The notes under the pieces are model-generated. The model worked only from the letters and a program-made list of their open reading frames with translations, was not told where the DNA came from and ran no database searches. A DNA stretch of 5,763 nucleotides. Origin: an uncultured Bacteroidales bacterium. GTDB lineage: Bacteria > Bacteroidota > Bacteroidia > Bacteroidales > Paludibacteraceae. Positions 1 through 5,744 of this stretch are shown here, in pieces (position 1 is the first letter of the stretch; each line of letters opens with the position of its first letter). Where the stretch lies: positions 1-5,763 of the forward strand of contig CAIQOG010000238.1 of the NCBI GenBank assembly GCA_903873355.1, read 5' to 3'. The translations under genes and the position numbers were made by a program.

Positions 1-6
1 ATTGTA

Positions 7-28
7 GATTGCTTACAAATTGTCAATC
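7..28. repeat. short nested inverted repeat at window start
   Basis: GATTG (7-11) is complementary to CAATC (24-28), and inside it ACAA (15-18) pairs with TTGT (20-23) around a single base. It lies in AT-rich noncoding DNA. It could be the remnant of an upstream gene's 3' end structure or a protein site; the upstream gene is outside the window, so nothing firmer can be said. Confidence 0.3.
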
Positions 29-30
29 GC

Positions 31-110
31 TTTATAATCAACTATATTACAAAATCATAACAAATAACATACTGAAAATCAGCGGAAAATCATAACAAGC
101 TGATTATAAA
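31..110. repeat. 10-bp perfect inverted repeat enclosing further repeats, upstream of dnaA
   Basis: TTTATAATCA (31-40) is exactly the reverse complement of TGATTATAAA (101-110), with 60 bases between. Nested within are a second inverted pair, AATCAGC (77-83) and GCTGATT (99-105), and two direct copies of AAAATCATAACAA at 51-63 and 86-98, spaced 35 bases start to start. The pattern is symmetrical and lies 170-250 bases before the dnaA start. It could be a regulatory site; the AT-richness makes some chance matching likely. No DnaA-box cluster is present here, so calling it a replication origin is not supported. Confidence 0.5.
51..98. repeat. 13-bp direct repeat AAAATCATAACAA, two copies
   Basis: The identical 13-mer occurs at 51-63 and 86-98. 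The 35-base period is about 3.3 helical turns. A third, degraded relative may be the GAAAATCA at 74-81. Function unknown; possible protein-binding sites in the dnaA leader region. Confidence 0.5.
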
Positions 111-136
111 AACATTGAGTTATATTCAAAATCGTG

Positions 137-156
137 AAAAAAAAACTGATTTTTTT
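137..156. other. A-tract/T-tract with hairpin potential
   Basis: Nine A (137-145), then CTGA (146-149), then seven T (150-156). This can form a 7-bp all-AT hairpin with a four-base loop, or simply be intrinsically bent DNA. It lies just upstream of the probable dnaA promoter element at 167-174, where an A-rich tract could act like an UP element. It could also be a weak terminator for an unseen upstream gene. Confidence 0.3.
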
Positions 157-166
157 ATGTAATAAT

Positions 167-174
167 TATTTTTG
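167..174 (+). promoter_or_regulatory. probable dnaA promoter, -7 element
   Basis: TATTTTTG matches the Bacteroidota -7 consensus TAnnTTTG. No clear TTTG is seen at the expected -33 distance; that region is occupied by the A/T tract. Transcription would start near 181, giving a leader of about 100 bases before dnaA. Single-element match in AT-rich DNA, so moderate confidence. Confidence 0.45.
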
Positions 175-197
175 AATTTTGTAGTGCTGAAATTAGC

Positions 198-220
198 CTC
201 CGAAAGAGTCGTTTCCCGAG
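198..220 (+). other. possible hairpin in dnaA 5' leader
   Basis: CTC (198-200) pairs with GAG (218-220) and GAAA (202-205) with TTTC (212-215), with a small C/CC internal loop and a GAGTCG apical loop. It sits in the only GC-richer patch of an otherwise AT-rich leader. The stem is short and imperfect, so it may be coincidental. Confidence 0.2.
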
Positions 221-278
221 AACTATTTATTTCCTTTATTTTAACCATTTCTATTTATTTGAAGTTATTTTTTTTGCG

Positions 279-1667
279 ATGTTGAAAAGTCACGAACAAT
301 TTTGGAGCAGTTGTCTCAATGTAATAAAGGATAATATTAGCGAAGCATCGTTTAATACATGGTTCGCACCCATAGTTCCCCTTAAATACGAGAACAAGAT
401 ATTTGTATTACAGGTTCCCAGCCAGTTTTTTGTAGAATATATCGAAGAAAAATATATCGATTTATTAAGAATGACACTATACCGCGAAGTAGGTGTTGGC
501 ACACGGCTTGAATATCGTGTTTTAATTGATAAATCATCAGGAAAAGGAACTCAGATACCCAGTAATGGTGAACATAAACCAAAATCTGTTTCAAACGTAT
601 CAAATTATATAAGCCCATATAACAAACCTCAATTACCTGAAATTGACCCACAGCTCAATCCAGCGTATAATTTCAATAATCTGATTGAAGGGAAAAGCAA
701 CAAACTGGCTCGAACTGCCGGAATGAGTATCGGTAATGAACCGGGCAAAAACATATTTAATCCTTTGTTTATTTATGGTCAATCCGGCGTTGGTAAAACG
801 CACCTTGCTAATGCAATCGGAGTTACTGTAAAACAATTACATCCTGAAAAAAGAGTTTTATACGTTCCTGCCAATACATTCCAGATTCAATACACAGATT
901 CTGTTCGAAGTAATTCTCAGAATGATTTTCTGAATTTCTATCAGACTATTGATGTATTAATTATTGATGATATTCAAGAGTTTGCTGGTAAGACCGGTAC
1001 CCAAAACACATTCTTTCATATTTTCAACCACTTGCATCAATCCGGCAAACAGTTAATTCTAACTTCCGACAAATCACCGGTTGTGATGGTTGGGTTGGAA
1101 CAACGTTTGCTTACCCGTTTTAAATGGGGTTTATCGGCTGAAATTGAAAAACCGGATTTTGATTTACGAAAATCCATTCTGGAAAGCAAAATTTACCGTG
1201 ATGGACTTGAAATTCCGGAGGAAGTAGTTGACTTCATTGCCGAACATGTAACTGATAATGTACGCGATCTGGAAGGTGTTTTAGCTTCGTTGCTTGCCCA
1301 TTCTACACTGGTTGACATTTCTATTGATGTAGCCTTGGCTGAAAAAGTTATCAGCAGAATTGTAAATATAACGAAAAAGGTAAATACAGTTGAGAAAATC
1401 CGTGATGTGGTTTGTGATTATTTTTCACTTTCTGTAGATGCAATTTCAACTAAAAGCAGAAAGCGTGAAGTTGTTCAGGCACGTCAGATTGCCATGTATT
1501 TATCAAAACAGCTTACCAAAAGCTCATTATCCACAATCGGCAATACCATTGGTCAACGAGATCATGCCACAGTTCTACATGCATGTAAAATAGTGAACGA
1601 CTTGATGGATTGTGATAAAAATTTCCGAATAAGCGTAAAGGAAATTGAAGAAAAGCTTAAATGCTAA
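279..1667 (+). CDS. dnaA: chromosomal replication initiator protein DnaA
   Basis: DnaA is the ATP-dependent initiator that binds DnaA boxes, melts the origin and recruits the replicative helicase; it often also controls its own transcription. The 462-residue product has the full four-domain layout: N-terminal domain about 1-85 (helicase/partner interaction, with the 'TWFAPI' helix at 27-32), a short polar linker about 86-123, the AAA+ domain about 124-345, and the DNA-binding domain about 365-462. Visible motifs are Walker A GQSGVGKT (167-174), Walker B VLIIDD (226-231), sensor I LTSD (261-264), box VII RLLTRF (276-281) with arginine finger R280, sensor II NVRDLEG (327-333) with R329, and the DnaA signature around GQRDHATVLHA (425-435). 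Length is normal and no damage is seen. The start at 279 matches the usual N-terminus of the phylum; no Shine-Dalgarno is visible. It appears monocistronic. Confidence 0.98.
   Translation: MLKSHEQFWSSCLNVIKDNISEASFNTWFAPIVPLKYENKIFVLQVPSQFFVEYIEEKYIDLLRMTLYREVGVGTRLEYRVLIDKSSGKGTQIPSNGEHKPKSVSNVSNYISPYNKPQLPEIDPQLNPAYNFNNLIEGKSNKLARTAGMSIGNEPGKNIFNPLFIYGQSGVGKTHLANAIGVTVKQLHPEKRVLYVPANTFQIQYTDSVRSNSQNDFLNFYQTIDVLIIDDIQEFAGKTGTQNTFFHIFNHLHQSGKQLILTSDKSPVVMVGLEQRLLTRFKWGLSAEIEKPDFDLRKSILESKIYRDGLEIPEEVVDFIAEHVTDNVRDLEGVLASLLAHSTLVDISIDVALAEKVISRIVNITKKVNTVEKIRDVVCDYFSLSVDAISTKSRKREVVQARQIAMYLSKQLTKSSLSTIGNTIGQRDHATVLHACKIVNDLMDCDKNFRISVKEIEEKLKC
1527..1535 (+). other. perfect DnaA box TTATCCACA inside dnaA
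   Basis: The nonamer TTATCCACA, identical to the strongest E. coli DnaA boxes, spans codons 417-419 (Leu-Ser-Thr) of the DNA-binding domain of dnaA. One-mismatch relatives elsewhere are ATATCCACA at 4112-4120 and, on the minus strand, TTAACCACA at 5453-5461. It is solitary, so not an origin by itself; it could be a regulatory or titration site, or chance. Confidence 0.5.
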
Positions 1668-1713
1668 TCACAAAATTCAATCTGATTAAAAAAACTATAT
1701 TTTTTTCAACAAC

Positions 1714-1742
1714 AAGCTGCTTTACAAAAAGGAGCTTTTTTT
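1714..1742 (+). terminator. weak Rho-independent terminator after dnaA
   Basis: AAGCT (1714-1718) pairs with AGCTT (1733-1737); a G-G mismatch and one further C-G pair extend the stem, and a run of seven T (1736-1742) follows. Placed 47 bases past the dnaA stop. The short stem makes partial read-through plausible. Confidence 0.45.
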
Positions 1743-1763
1743 GTACAATATCTTTCAAAAAAA

Positions 1764-1796
1764 CCTATGTAAATAGGAAATAATATTGTATTTTTA
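1764..1796 (+). promoter_or_regulatory. probable promoter of the pRiA4b-like gene with an overlapping inverted repeat
   Basis: TATTTTTA (1789-1796) is one base off the Bacteroidota -7 consensus TAnnTTTG and is followed by CACCCG (1797-1802), the same six bases that follow the -7 element of the tRNA promoter at 5627-5640. Transcription would start near 1803, giving a leader of roughly 18 bases. No good -33 TTTG is present; instead a perfect small palindrome, CCTAT (1764-1768) / ATAGG (1773-1777), occupies the -33 position, where a regulator could bind. The regulator idea is inference. Confidence 0.5.
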
Positions 1797-1820
1797 CACC
1801 CGAATTACAAACAAAAACAC

Positions 1821-2378
1821 ATGGTTTATAAATTTACAATACTATCCGATGAGGTTGACACTTTTGTCAGAGAAATAGCGATAGATTCAGAAGCTACTTT
1901 TTTTGATTTGCATGATATCATTCTTGATTCTGTGGGTTATGAAAAGAATCAGATGACATCATTTTTTATCTGTTCAGATGACTGGGAAAAGGGCCAGGAG
2001 ATTACGTTGGTTGAGATGGAATCAAGTTCTGAATATGATAATCTGGTGATGGATAAAACCAAACTTGATGAACTTATCAGCGATGAAAATCAAAAGTTGA
2101 TTTACGTGTTTGACAACATAAGTGAAAGAGTATTTTTCATGGAACTGACAGAAATTATACCAAGAAAATCTCAGGAAAAACCAATTTGTCTGACCATGGA
2201 AGGAAATCCGCCGATTCAGTTATTGGAAGAAGATACAACGATTACAGTCACAAAAACAGTGTTGGACGAGAACTTTTACGGTGATGAAGATTTTGAACTC
2301 GATGAACTTGATGAAGAAGGATTTGGCGAAATGAATTTTGACGATAGTAGTTTATTTTCTGAAGACCCCAAATTCTGA
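1821..2378 (+). CDS. pRiA4b ORF-3-like (IS1096 passenger TnpR-like) family protein with acidic tail
   Basis: The function is not known. The first ~150 of 185 residues resemble the plasmid pRiA4b ORF-3-like family, annotated in databases as 'IS1096 element passenger TnpR family'. The telling stretch is about 27-65, containing FFDLHDIILDSVGY (27-40), then SFFICSDDWEKG and an EITLVEM strand. That family name is historical; no recombinase catalytic motif is visible and nothing here indicates a transposon. From about residue 149 the chain becomes strikingly acidic: 16 Asp/Glu among the last 37 residues and one Lys. No signal peptide or membrane segment is seen, so a soluble cytoplasmic protein is expected. 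The gene has its own likely promoter and a strong terminator, so it is probably a single-gene unit between dnaA and miaA. Confidence is high that it is a gene, fair for the family and low for any role. Confidence 0.85.
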   Translation: MVYKFTILSDEVDTFVREIAIDSEATFFDLHDIILDSVGYEKNQMTSFFICSDDWEKGQEITLVEMESSSEYDNLVMDKTKLDELISDENQKLIYVFDNISERVFFMELTEIIPRKSQEKPICLTMEGNPPIQLLEEDTTITVTKTVLDENFYGDEDFELDELDEEGFGEMNFDDSSLFSEDPKF

Positions 2379-2398
2379 TAAAAAGCCACAACATATTG

Positions 2399-2436
2399 AA
2401 AGACAGAAAATATCCTTTTTATTTTCTGTCTTTTTT
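2399..2436 (+). terminator. strong Rho-independent terminator between pRiA4b-like gene and miaA
   Basis: AAAGACAGAAAAT (2399-2411) pairs perfectly with ATTTTCTGTCTTT (2421-2433) over 13 bp, with a nine-base loop, and T continues to 2436. It begins 20 bases after the preceding stop and ends only 12 bases before the miaA ATG. TATTTTCTG at 2353-2361, inside the end of the preceding gene, can also pair with CAGAAAATA (2404-2412) of the left arm, offering an alternative structure. Confidence 0.85.
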
Positions 2437-2448
2437 ATTAGATAGCAA

Positions 2449-3354
2449 ATGGAAAACAATCCGACTTTATTAGTACTTTTGGGCCCAACAGGAGTTGGAA
2501 AAACGAATATCAGCTTACGATTAGCTGAACGCTTCGGCTGCCCGATTGTATCGTCGGATTCAAGGCAATTTTACCGGGAACTGAAGATTGGAACTGCGGC
2601 ACCAACTGATGAACAGCTAAGTCGTGTGAAACACTATTTTATCGGTTCACACTCCATATTAGATGATTACAGTGCGGGGCAATACGAATTAGATGCCATG
2701 AAACTGTTCGGGGAACTTTTTCAAAGTCACAGGGTTTTAATGCTCGTTGGAGGTTCGATGATGTATATCGACGCTATTTGCAATGGGATTGATGACATAC
2801 CGAATGTGAATGCTGAAACAAGGCAATATTGGCTGGATACTTATGCTGATAAAGGATTAAATTACATTCAGGAAGAGTTGAAACGACTCGATCCAAAACA
2901 TTACGAAGAAGTTGACTTACAAAATCACAAGCGGGTTTTGCATGCGCTGGAGATTTGCACGATTACAGGAAAGCCATTTTCGGATATCCGCACCGGGAAA
3001 CGGAAAGAACGCCCATTCAATATTCTGAAAATAGGATTGAACCGTACACGTGAAGAGCTTTACGAACGGATAAACAGCCGAGTGGATGAAATGATGGCAG
3101 GAGGACTGCTTCAGGAAGCTGAAAAGTTTTACGAACACCGGCAATTAAATACGCTGAATACCGTTGGTTATAAGGAACTTTACGAATATATGGATGGTAA
3201 CTGGTCACTTGATTTTGCAGTGAATATGATAAAACAGGATTCGCGCCGATATGCCAAACGGCAACTGACCTGGTTTAACCGCGATAAAGAAATTCATTGG
3301 TTTCATCCGGATAATAAACAGGAAATAATAGAATTTGTAGATTCAAAGCTATGA
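2449..3354 (+). CDS. miaA: tRNA dimethylallyltransferase (tRNA A37 isopentenyltransferase) MiaA
   Basis: MiaA transfers the dimethylallyl group of DMAPP to N6 of A37 in tRNAs that read codons starting with U, giving i6A37, usually later methylthiolated by MiaB; this stabilises codon-anticodon pairing. At 301 residues it is of normal length. Seen in the sequence: P-loop GPTGVGKT (12-19), the SSDSRQFY segment (35-42) with the catalytic-type Asp37, GGSMMYIDA (101-109) in the position of the usual [16 protein letters not shown] (159-168), NTVGYKEL (237-244) and [14 protein letters not shown] (266-279), the C-terminal family signature. The SMMY version is one I associate with Bacteroidota. The start lies 12 bases after a strong terminator, so no ordinary promoter fits between them; TATTTTCT (2420-2427), within the hairpin itself, is the nearest -7-like string. 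The gene ends in an ATGA overlap with murB, suggesting coupled translation. Confidence 0.97.
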   Translation: MENNPTLLVLLGPTGVGKTNISLRLAERFGCPIVSSDSRQFYRELKIGTAAPTDEQLSRVKHYFIGSHSILDDYSAGQYELDAMKLFGELFQSHRVLMLVGGSMMYIDAICNGIDDIPNVNAETRQYWLDTYADKGLNYIQEELKRLDPKHYEEVDLQNHKRVLHALEICTITGKPFSDIRTGKRKERPFNILKIGLNRTREELYERINSRVDEMMAGGLLQEAEKFYEHRQLNTLNTVGYKELYEYMDGNWSLDFAVNMIKQDSRRYAKRQLTWFNRDKEIHWFHPDNKQEIIEFVDSKL

Positions 3355-4361
3355 AAATAACCCCAAACGCCTCTCTCCTGCCCTTCAATACCTTTGGCAT
3401 TGATGCTAAAGCTGATTACGTTATTGAATACGATTCGGTTGCGGAATTACAGGATATTTTAAAAACCGAACCGGCAAAATCAAACCGCATTCTGCATGTT
3501 GGCAGTGGCAGCAACCTGTTGTTTCTGACAGATTTTAAAGGAGTTATACTTCATTCAGCTATTAAATCAATTACTAAAATAAGCGAAACTGCCGGTTCAG
3601 TTCAGTTGGAAGTTGGTTCGGGAGTAGTCTGGGATGATTTTGTGGCTTTTTGTGTCGAAAAAGGATTGGGTGGCATTGAAAATCTGTCACTTATTCCTGG
3701 TGAAGTAGGTGCATCGGCAGTTCAGAATATTGGCGCATACGGCGTAGAAGTACAGGATGTGATTCAAACAGTAAATACTATTGAAACAGCAAGCGGTAAT
3801 GAACGTGAGTTCTCAAATACAGAATGTGGTTATGGTTATCGCGAAAGCGTTTTTAAAAGTTCCCTGAAAGACAAGTATATCGTTACTTCAATAGTTTTTG
3901 AGTTGCAGAAACAACCCGAATTCAGGCTAAACTACCAACATTTGGAAGATGAAGTGAGGAAAAATGGCGAAGTGAATTTGAAGAACATTCGCCAAACCAT
4001 TATTGCTATTCGTGAAAGTAAATTACCTGACCCGAAATCAGCGGGAAATGCTGGCAGTTTCTTTATGAATCCGGTTGTAACGAAAGAGAAGTTCCTTGCT
4101 TTGCAATCAGAATATCCACAAATGCCGCATTATTATGTTTCAGAAGCCGAAGAAAAAGTTCCAGCCGGCTGGCTCATTGACCAATGCGGCTGGAAAGGGA
4201 AAAGCATTGGTAATGCCGGTATTCACGACAAACAAGCGCTGGTACTGGTGAATCGTGGTGGGGCTACCGGAGCTGAAATAGTTTATCTGGCTGAACAGAT
4301 ACAGCATTCTGTAAAAGAGAGATTCGGGATAGACCTTCATCCCGAAGTCAATTATATCTAA
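3351..4361 (+). CDS. murB: UDP-N-acetylenolpyruvoylglucosamine reductase MurB
   Basis: MurB is the cytoplasmic FAD enzyme that uses NADPH to reduce UDP-GlcNAc-enolpyruvate to UDP-MurNAc, the second committed step of peptidoglycan precursor synthesis. The 336 residues match the E. coli-like type I enzyme in length. Visible are the FAD-binding GSGSNLL (51-57) and [17 protein letters not shown] (115-131), then [11 protein letters not shown] (159-169) giving the active-site Arg164, [10 protein letters not shown] (232-241) giving the proton donor Ser236, and LHPEVNYI at the C-terminus giving Glu332; these correspond to the known Arg/Ser/Glu triad (R159, S229, E325 in E. coli). All key residues are intact. 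The ATG overlaps the miaA stop as ATGA, so the two are almost certainly one transcript with translational coupling. The stop codon is part of the downstream terminator stem. Confidence 0.98.
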   Translation: MKITPNASLLPFNTFGIDAKADYVIEYDSVAELQDILKTEPAKSNRILHVGSGSNLLFLTDFKGVILHSAIKSITKISETAGSVQLEVGSGVVWDDFVAFCVEKGLGGIENLSLIPGEVGASAVQNIGAYGVEVQDVIQTVNTIETASGNEREFSNTECGYGYRESVFKSSLKDKYIVTSIVFELQKQPEFRLNYQHLEDEVRKNGEVNLKNIRQTIIAIRESKLPDPKSAGNAGSFFMNPVVTKEKFLALQSEYPQMPHYYVSEAEEKVPAGWLIDQCGWKGKSIGNAGIHDKQALVLVNRGGATGAEIVYLAEQIQHSVKERFGIDLHPEVNYI

Positions 4362-4396
4362 CAAAAAACTCCGCATGTAACGGAGTTTTTTGTTAG
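4358..4396. terminator. bidirectional terminator shared by murB and mltG, containing both stop codons
   Basis: The 16-base arm CTAACAAAAAACTCCG (4358-4373) is perfectly complementary to 4381-4396, with a seven-base loop (4374-4380). Each strand reads a GC-rich CTCCG/CGGAG core followed by six T. The murB TAA (4359-4361) lies in the left arm, and the mltG TAA (4393-4395 read on the minus strand) lies exactly opposite in the right arm. The two genes are separated by only 31 bases. Confidence 0.93.
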
Positions 4397-5439
4397 TGTA
4401 TATTCAGGTCATTCAGTTTCTGCTGATACTTCTTAGCATTGGCCTGATGAGTAGCCCAATCAGCGGCAAATTTATGCTCACCATTCAGCGTTTCGGAAGC
4501 GCACATGTAAATGTAGTTGTGATGAGCATAATTAAGTACCGCGTCAATTCCACTTTCAGAAGCCACACGAATAGGTCCGGGAGGTAACCCGTGGTTACGA
4601 TAGGTGTTGTAAGGTGAAATTTGAAGAATTTGTTTAATTGTGATACGTTTCAGGCTGAAATCTCCCACGGCAAATTTCAGCGTTGGGTCAGCCTGCAGCG
4701 GCATATCTTTTTTCAGGCGATTAATGTATAATCCGGCAACCTTTGGTCGGTCGGTACGGTTATTCGTTTCCTCTTCCACAATCGAAGCGAGCGTGCTTAC
4801 CTGCACCGGAGTCATCGGGATAGCAGCTGCCTTGGCTTTTCGCTCATCGTTCCAAAAATTACTATATTCCTTGTTCATCCGTTCAAAAAGCTGTTCGGCA
4901 TTCAGGTTCCAGAAAACTTCGTAGGTATTGGGAATAAACAGCGAAATAGAAGTATTGGGCGTTAAGCCGTAGCGTGAAAGAAAAGCCGTATCGTTCATCA
5001 GTTTCAGTATGGAAACTGAATCAGCCATCAATTGAGTACCCAGTCGCGCAGCTAGCTGCTCTTTGGTGCGGATATTATTGAAAGTCAGTTTTACAGGCGT
5101 TTGGCGTCCACTTCGCAATGCACGGATTAAGTTGAAGTTGTTCATCCCTGACTTTATCTCGTACCTACCGGAACGTATTTTGACACCATAATGCAATACC
5201 GATGCCACTTGTCGGAATGAAACCATGTTATGTACTTCGGCTTTTTGCTGAAGCAGCAGCGCTACATCTTCTAAAGTGCTGTGATCAGGAATACACAGAA
5301 AGGATTTTTCATCCGTTTTGGGTGAAAAGTTGGGTGCAAAAAGGATATAGACTCCATAAACAACCACCAGCAATGCCATGGCAACTGCCCACTTTATAAT
5401 CTTGCTCAAACCTGATCTTTTCTTTTTCTTTTTTGCCAT
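4393..5439 (-). CDS. mltG: endolytic murein transglycosylase MltG (YceG-like)
   Basis: MltG is an inner-membrane lytic transglycosylase that cuts nascent peptidoglycan strands, acting as a glycan-chain terminator in partnership with synthases. The 348-residue product begins with a basic stretch (KKKKKR, 3-8), then one membrane segment about 14-35 with no cleavage motif, giving an N-in, periplasm-out anchor. A LysM-like region at about 45-115 (IPDHSTLEDVALLL, GRYEIKSGMN) precedes the catalytic YceG domain. In that domain IPNTYEVFW (169-177), ASIVEEET (218-225, carrying the conserved catalytic Glu, most likely E222), AGLYINRL (235-242), LQADPT (248-253) and SPYNTYRNHGLPPGPI (275-290) are family hallmarks. 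Length is typical and nothing is missing. The start at 5439 gives the expected short basic N-terminus; no Shine-Dalgarno is visible. It is transcribed toward murB and has its own promoter. Confidence 0.96.
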   Translation of the reverse strand: MAKKKKKRSGLSKIIKWAVAMALLVVVYGVYILFAPNFSPKTDEKSFLCIPDHSTLEDVALLLQQKAEVHNMVSFRQVASVLHYGVKIRSGRYEIKSGMNNFNLIRALRSGRQTPVKLTFNNIRTKEQLAARLGTQLMADSVSILKLMNDTAFLSRYGLTPNTSISLFIPNTYEVFWNLNAEQLFERMNKEYSNFWNDERKAKAAAIPMTPVQVSTLASIVEEETNNRTDRPKVAGLYINRLKKDMPLQADPTLKFAVGDFSLKRITIKQILQISPYNTYRNHGLPPGPIRVASESGIDAVLNYAHHNYIYMCASETLNGEHKFAADWATHQANAKKYQQKLNDLNIH

Positions 5440-5470
5440 ATAGCAGCTAATTTGTGGTTAAATACAGAAA

Positions 5471-5478
5471 CAAAAATA
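5471..5478 (-). promoter_or_regulatory. probable mltG promoter, -7 element
   Basis: On the minus strand this reads TATTTTTG, matching TAnnTTTG. An imperfect -33, TTCG, lies 21 bases upstream (5500-5503 on the plus strand). Transcription would start near 5464, leaving a leader of about 25 bases before the ATG. Confidence 0.55.
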
Positions 5479-5560
5479 CAGATTAGTTTTTAAATAAAAC
5501 GAATGAGAAAAATTTATTTCAGCTAAAATTATGTAAATCACAGAAAATCAACGCAAAATA

Positions 5561-5593
5561 AAATGGTAAATGGTAAATGGTAAATGGTAAATG
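5561..5593. repeat. tandem repeat of AAATGGT, about 4.7 copies
   Basis: Four perfect 7-base units (5561-5567, 5568-5574, 5575-5581, 5582-5588) are followed by AAATG (5589-5593). It lies between the mltG promoter and the tRNA-Ser promoter, ending 10 bases before the latter's -33 element. Short perfect heptamer tracts are prone to slippage, so copy number may vary among strains. No coding role is apparent: seven-base units shift the frame, and stop codons (TAA) occur in each unit. Confidence 0.9.
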
Positions 5594-5603
5594 AAGAATT
5601 GGT

Positions 5604-5634
5604 TTTGATAATCGAAAACTCTTTGTTATATTTG
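5604..5634 (+). promoter_or_regulatory. tRNA-Ser promoter, -33 and -7 elements
   Basis: TTTG (5604-5607) and TATATTTG (5627-5634), separated by 19 bases, match both elements of the Bacteroidota primary sigma-factor promoter (TTTG / TAnnTTTG) without mismatch. The initiation region CACCCG (5635-5640) follows. Transcription would start about 12-15 bases before the tRNA. Confidence 0.82.
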
Positions 5635-5647
5635 CACCCGCTAAAGC

Positions 5648-5664
5648 GAAGTTTGGAAGTTTGG
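5648..5664 (+). repeat. 8-bp tandem duplication across the tRNA 5' end
   Basis: GAAGTTTG occurs back to back at 5648-5655 and 5656-5663, with a further G. The second copy is part of the acceptor stem and position-8 region of the tRNA; the first copy is in the leader and could also pair with AGCTTC of the 3' acceptor strand (5734-5739). Confidence 0.6.
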
Positions 5665-5744
5665 GTGAGTGGCTGAAACCACCAGTTTGCTAAACTGACG
5701 TACGGGCAACCGTACCACGAGTTCGAATCTCGTAGCTTCCGCCA
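5655..5744 (+). tRNA. tRNA-Ser, anticodon GCU (reads AGC/AGU)
   Basis: A complete class II tRNA cloverleaf with encoded CCA. Acceptor GGAAGTT (5655-5661) pairs with AGCTTCC (5734-5740), including one T-G wobble; the discriminator is G5741 and CCA is 5742-5744. The anticodon loop TTGCTAA carries GCT at 5689-5691 on a stem whose outermost pair is C-A. The long variable arm GTACGG / CCGTAC (5700-5705 / 5710-5715), capped by GCAA, is diagnostic of serine-type tRNAs. The T arm is ACGAG-TTCGAAT-CTCGT. Because base 36 is U, A37 is expected to carry t6A, so this tRNA is not a substrate of the neighbouring MiaA. Confidence 0.97.

Noticed and set aside
51..98. CRISPR-like repeat
   Set aside because: Only two copies of a 13-mer 35 bases apart, no further units and no cas genes.
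1..278. Possible chromosomal replication origin next to dnaA
   Set aside because: The region is AT-rich and has repeats, but I see no DnaA boxes even with one mismatch, and in Bacteroidota the origin is not reliably next to dnaA. GC-skew over a larger region would be needed.
181..278. Riboswitch in the dnaA leader
   Set aside because: Only a short imperfect hairpin (198-220) is present; no recognisable aptamer core.
290..836. Minus-strand open frames opposite dnaA
   Set aside because: Overlap the conserved dnaA coding sequence in other frames with no domain features or promoter.
1821..2378. Transposon or resolvase based on the 'TnpR passenger' family name
   Set aside because: No resolvase or transposase catalytic motif, no terminal inverted repeats and no target duplication around the gene; the family label is historical.
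4390..4924. Plus-strand open frames opposite mltG (4390-4587 and 4640-4924)
   Set aside because: They lie antisense to a complete, motif-rich mltG and have no family resemblance; they are shadows of its codon use.
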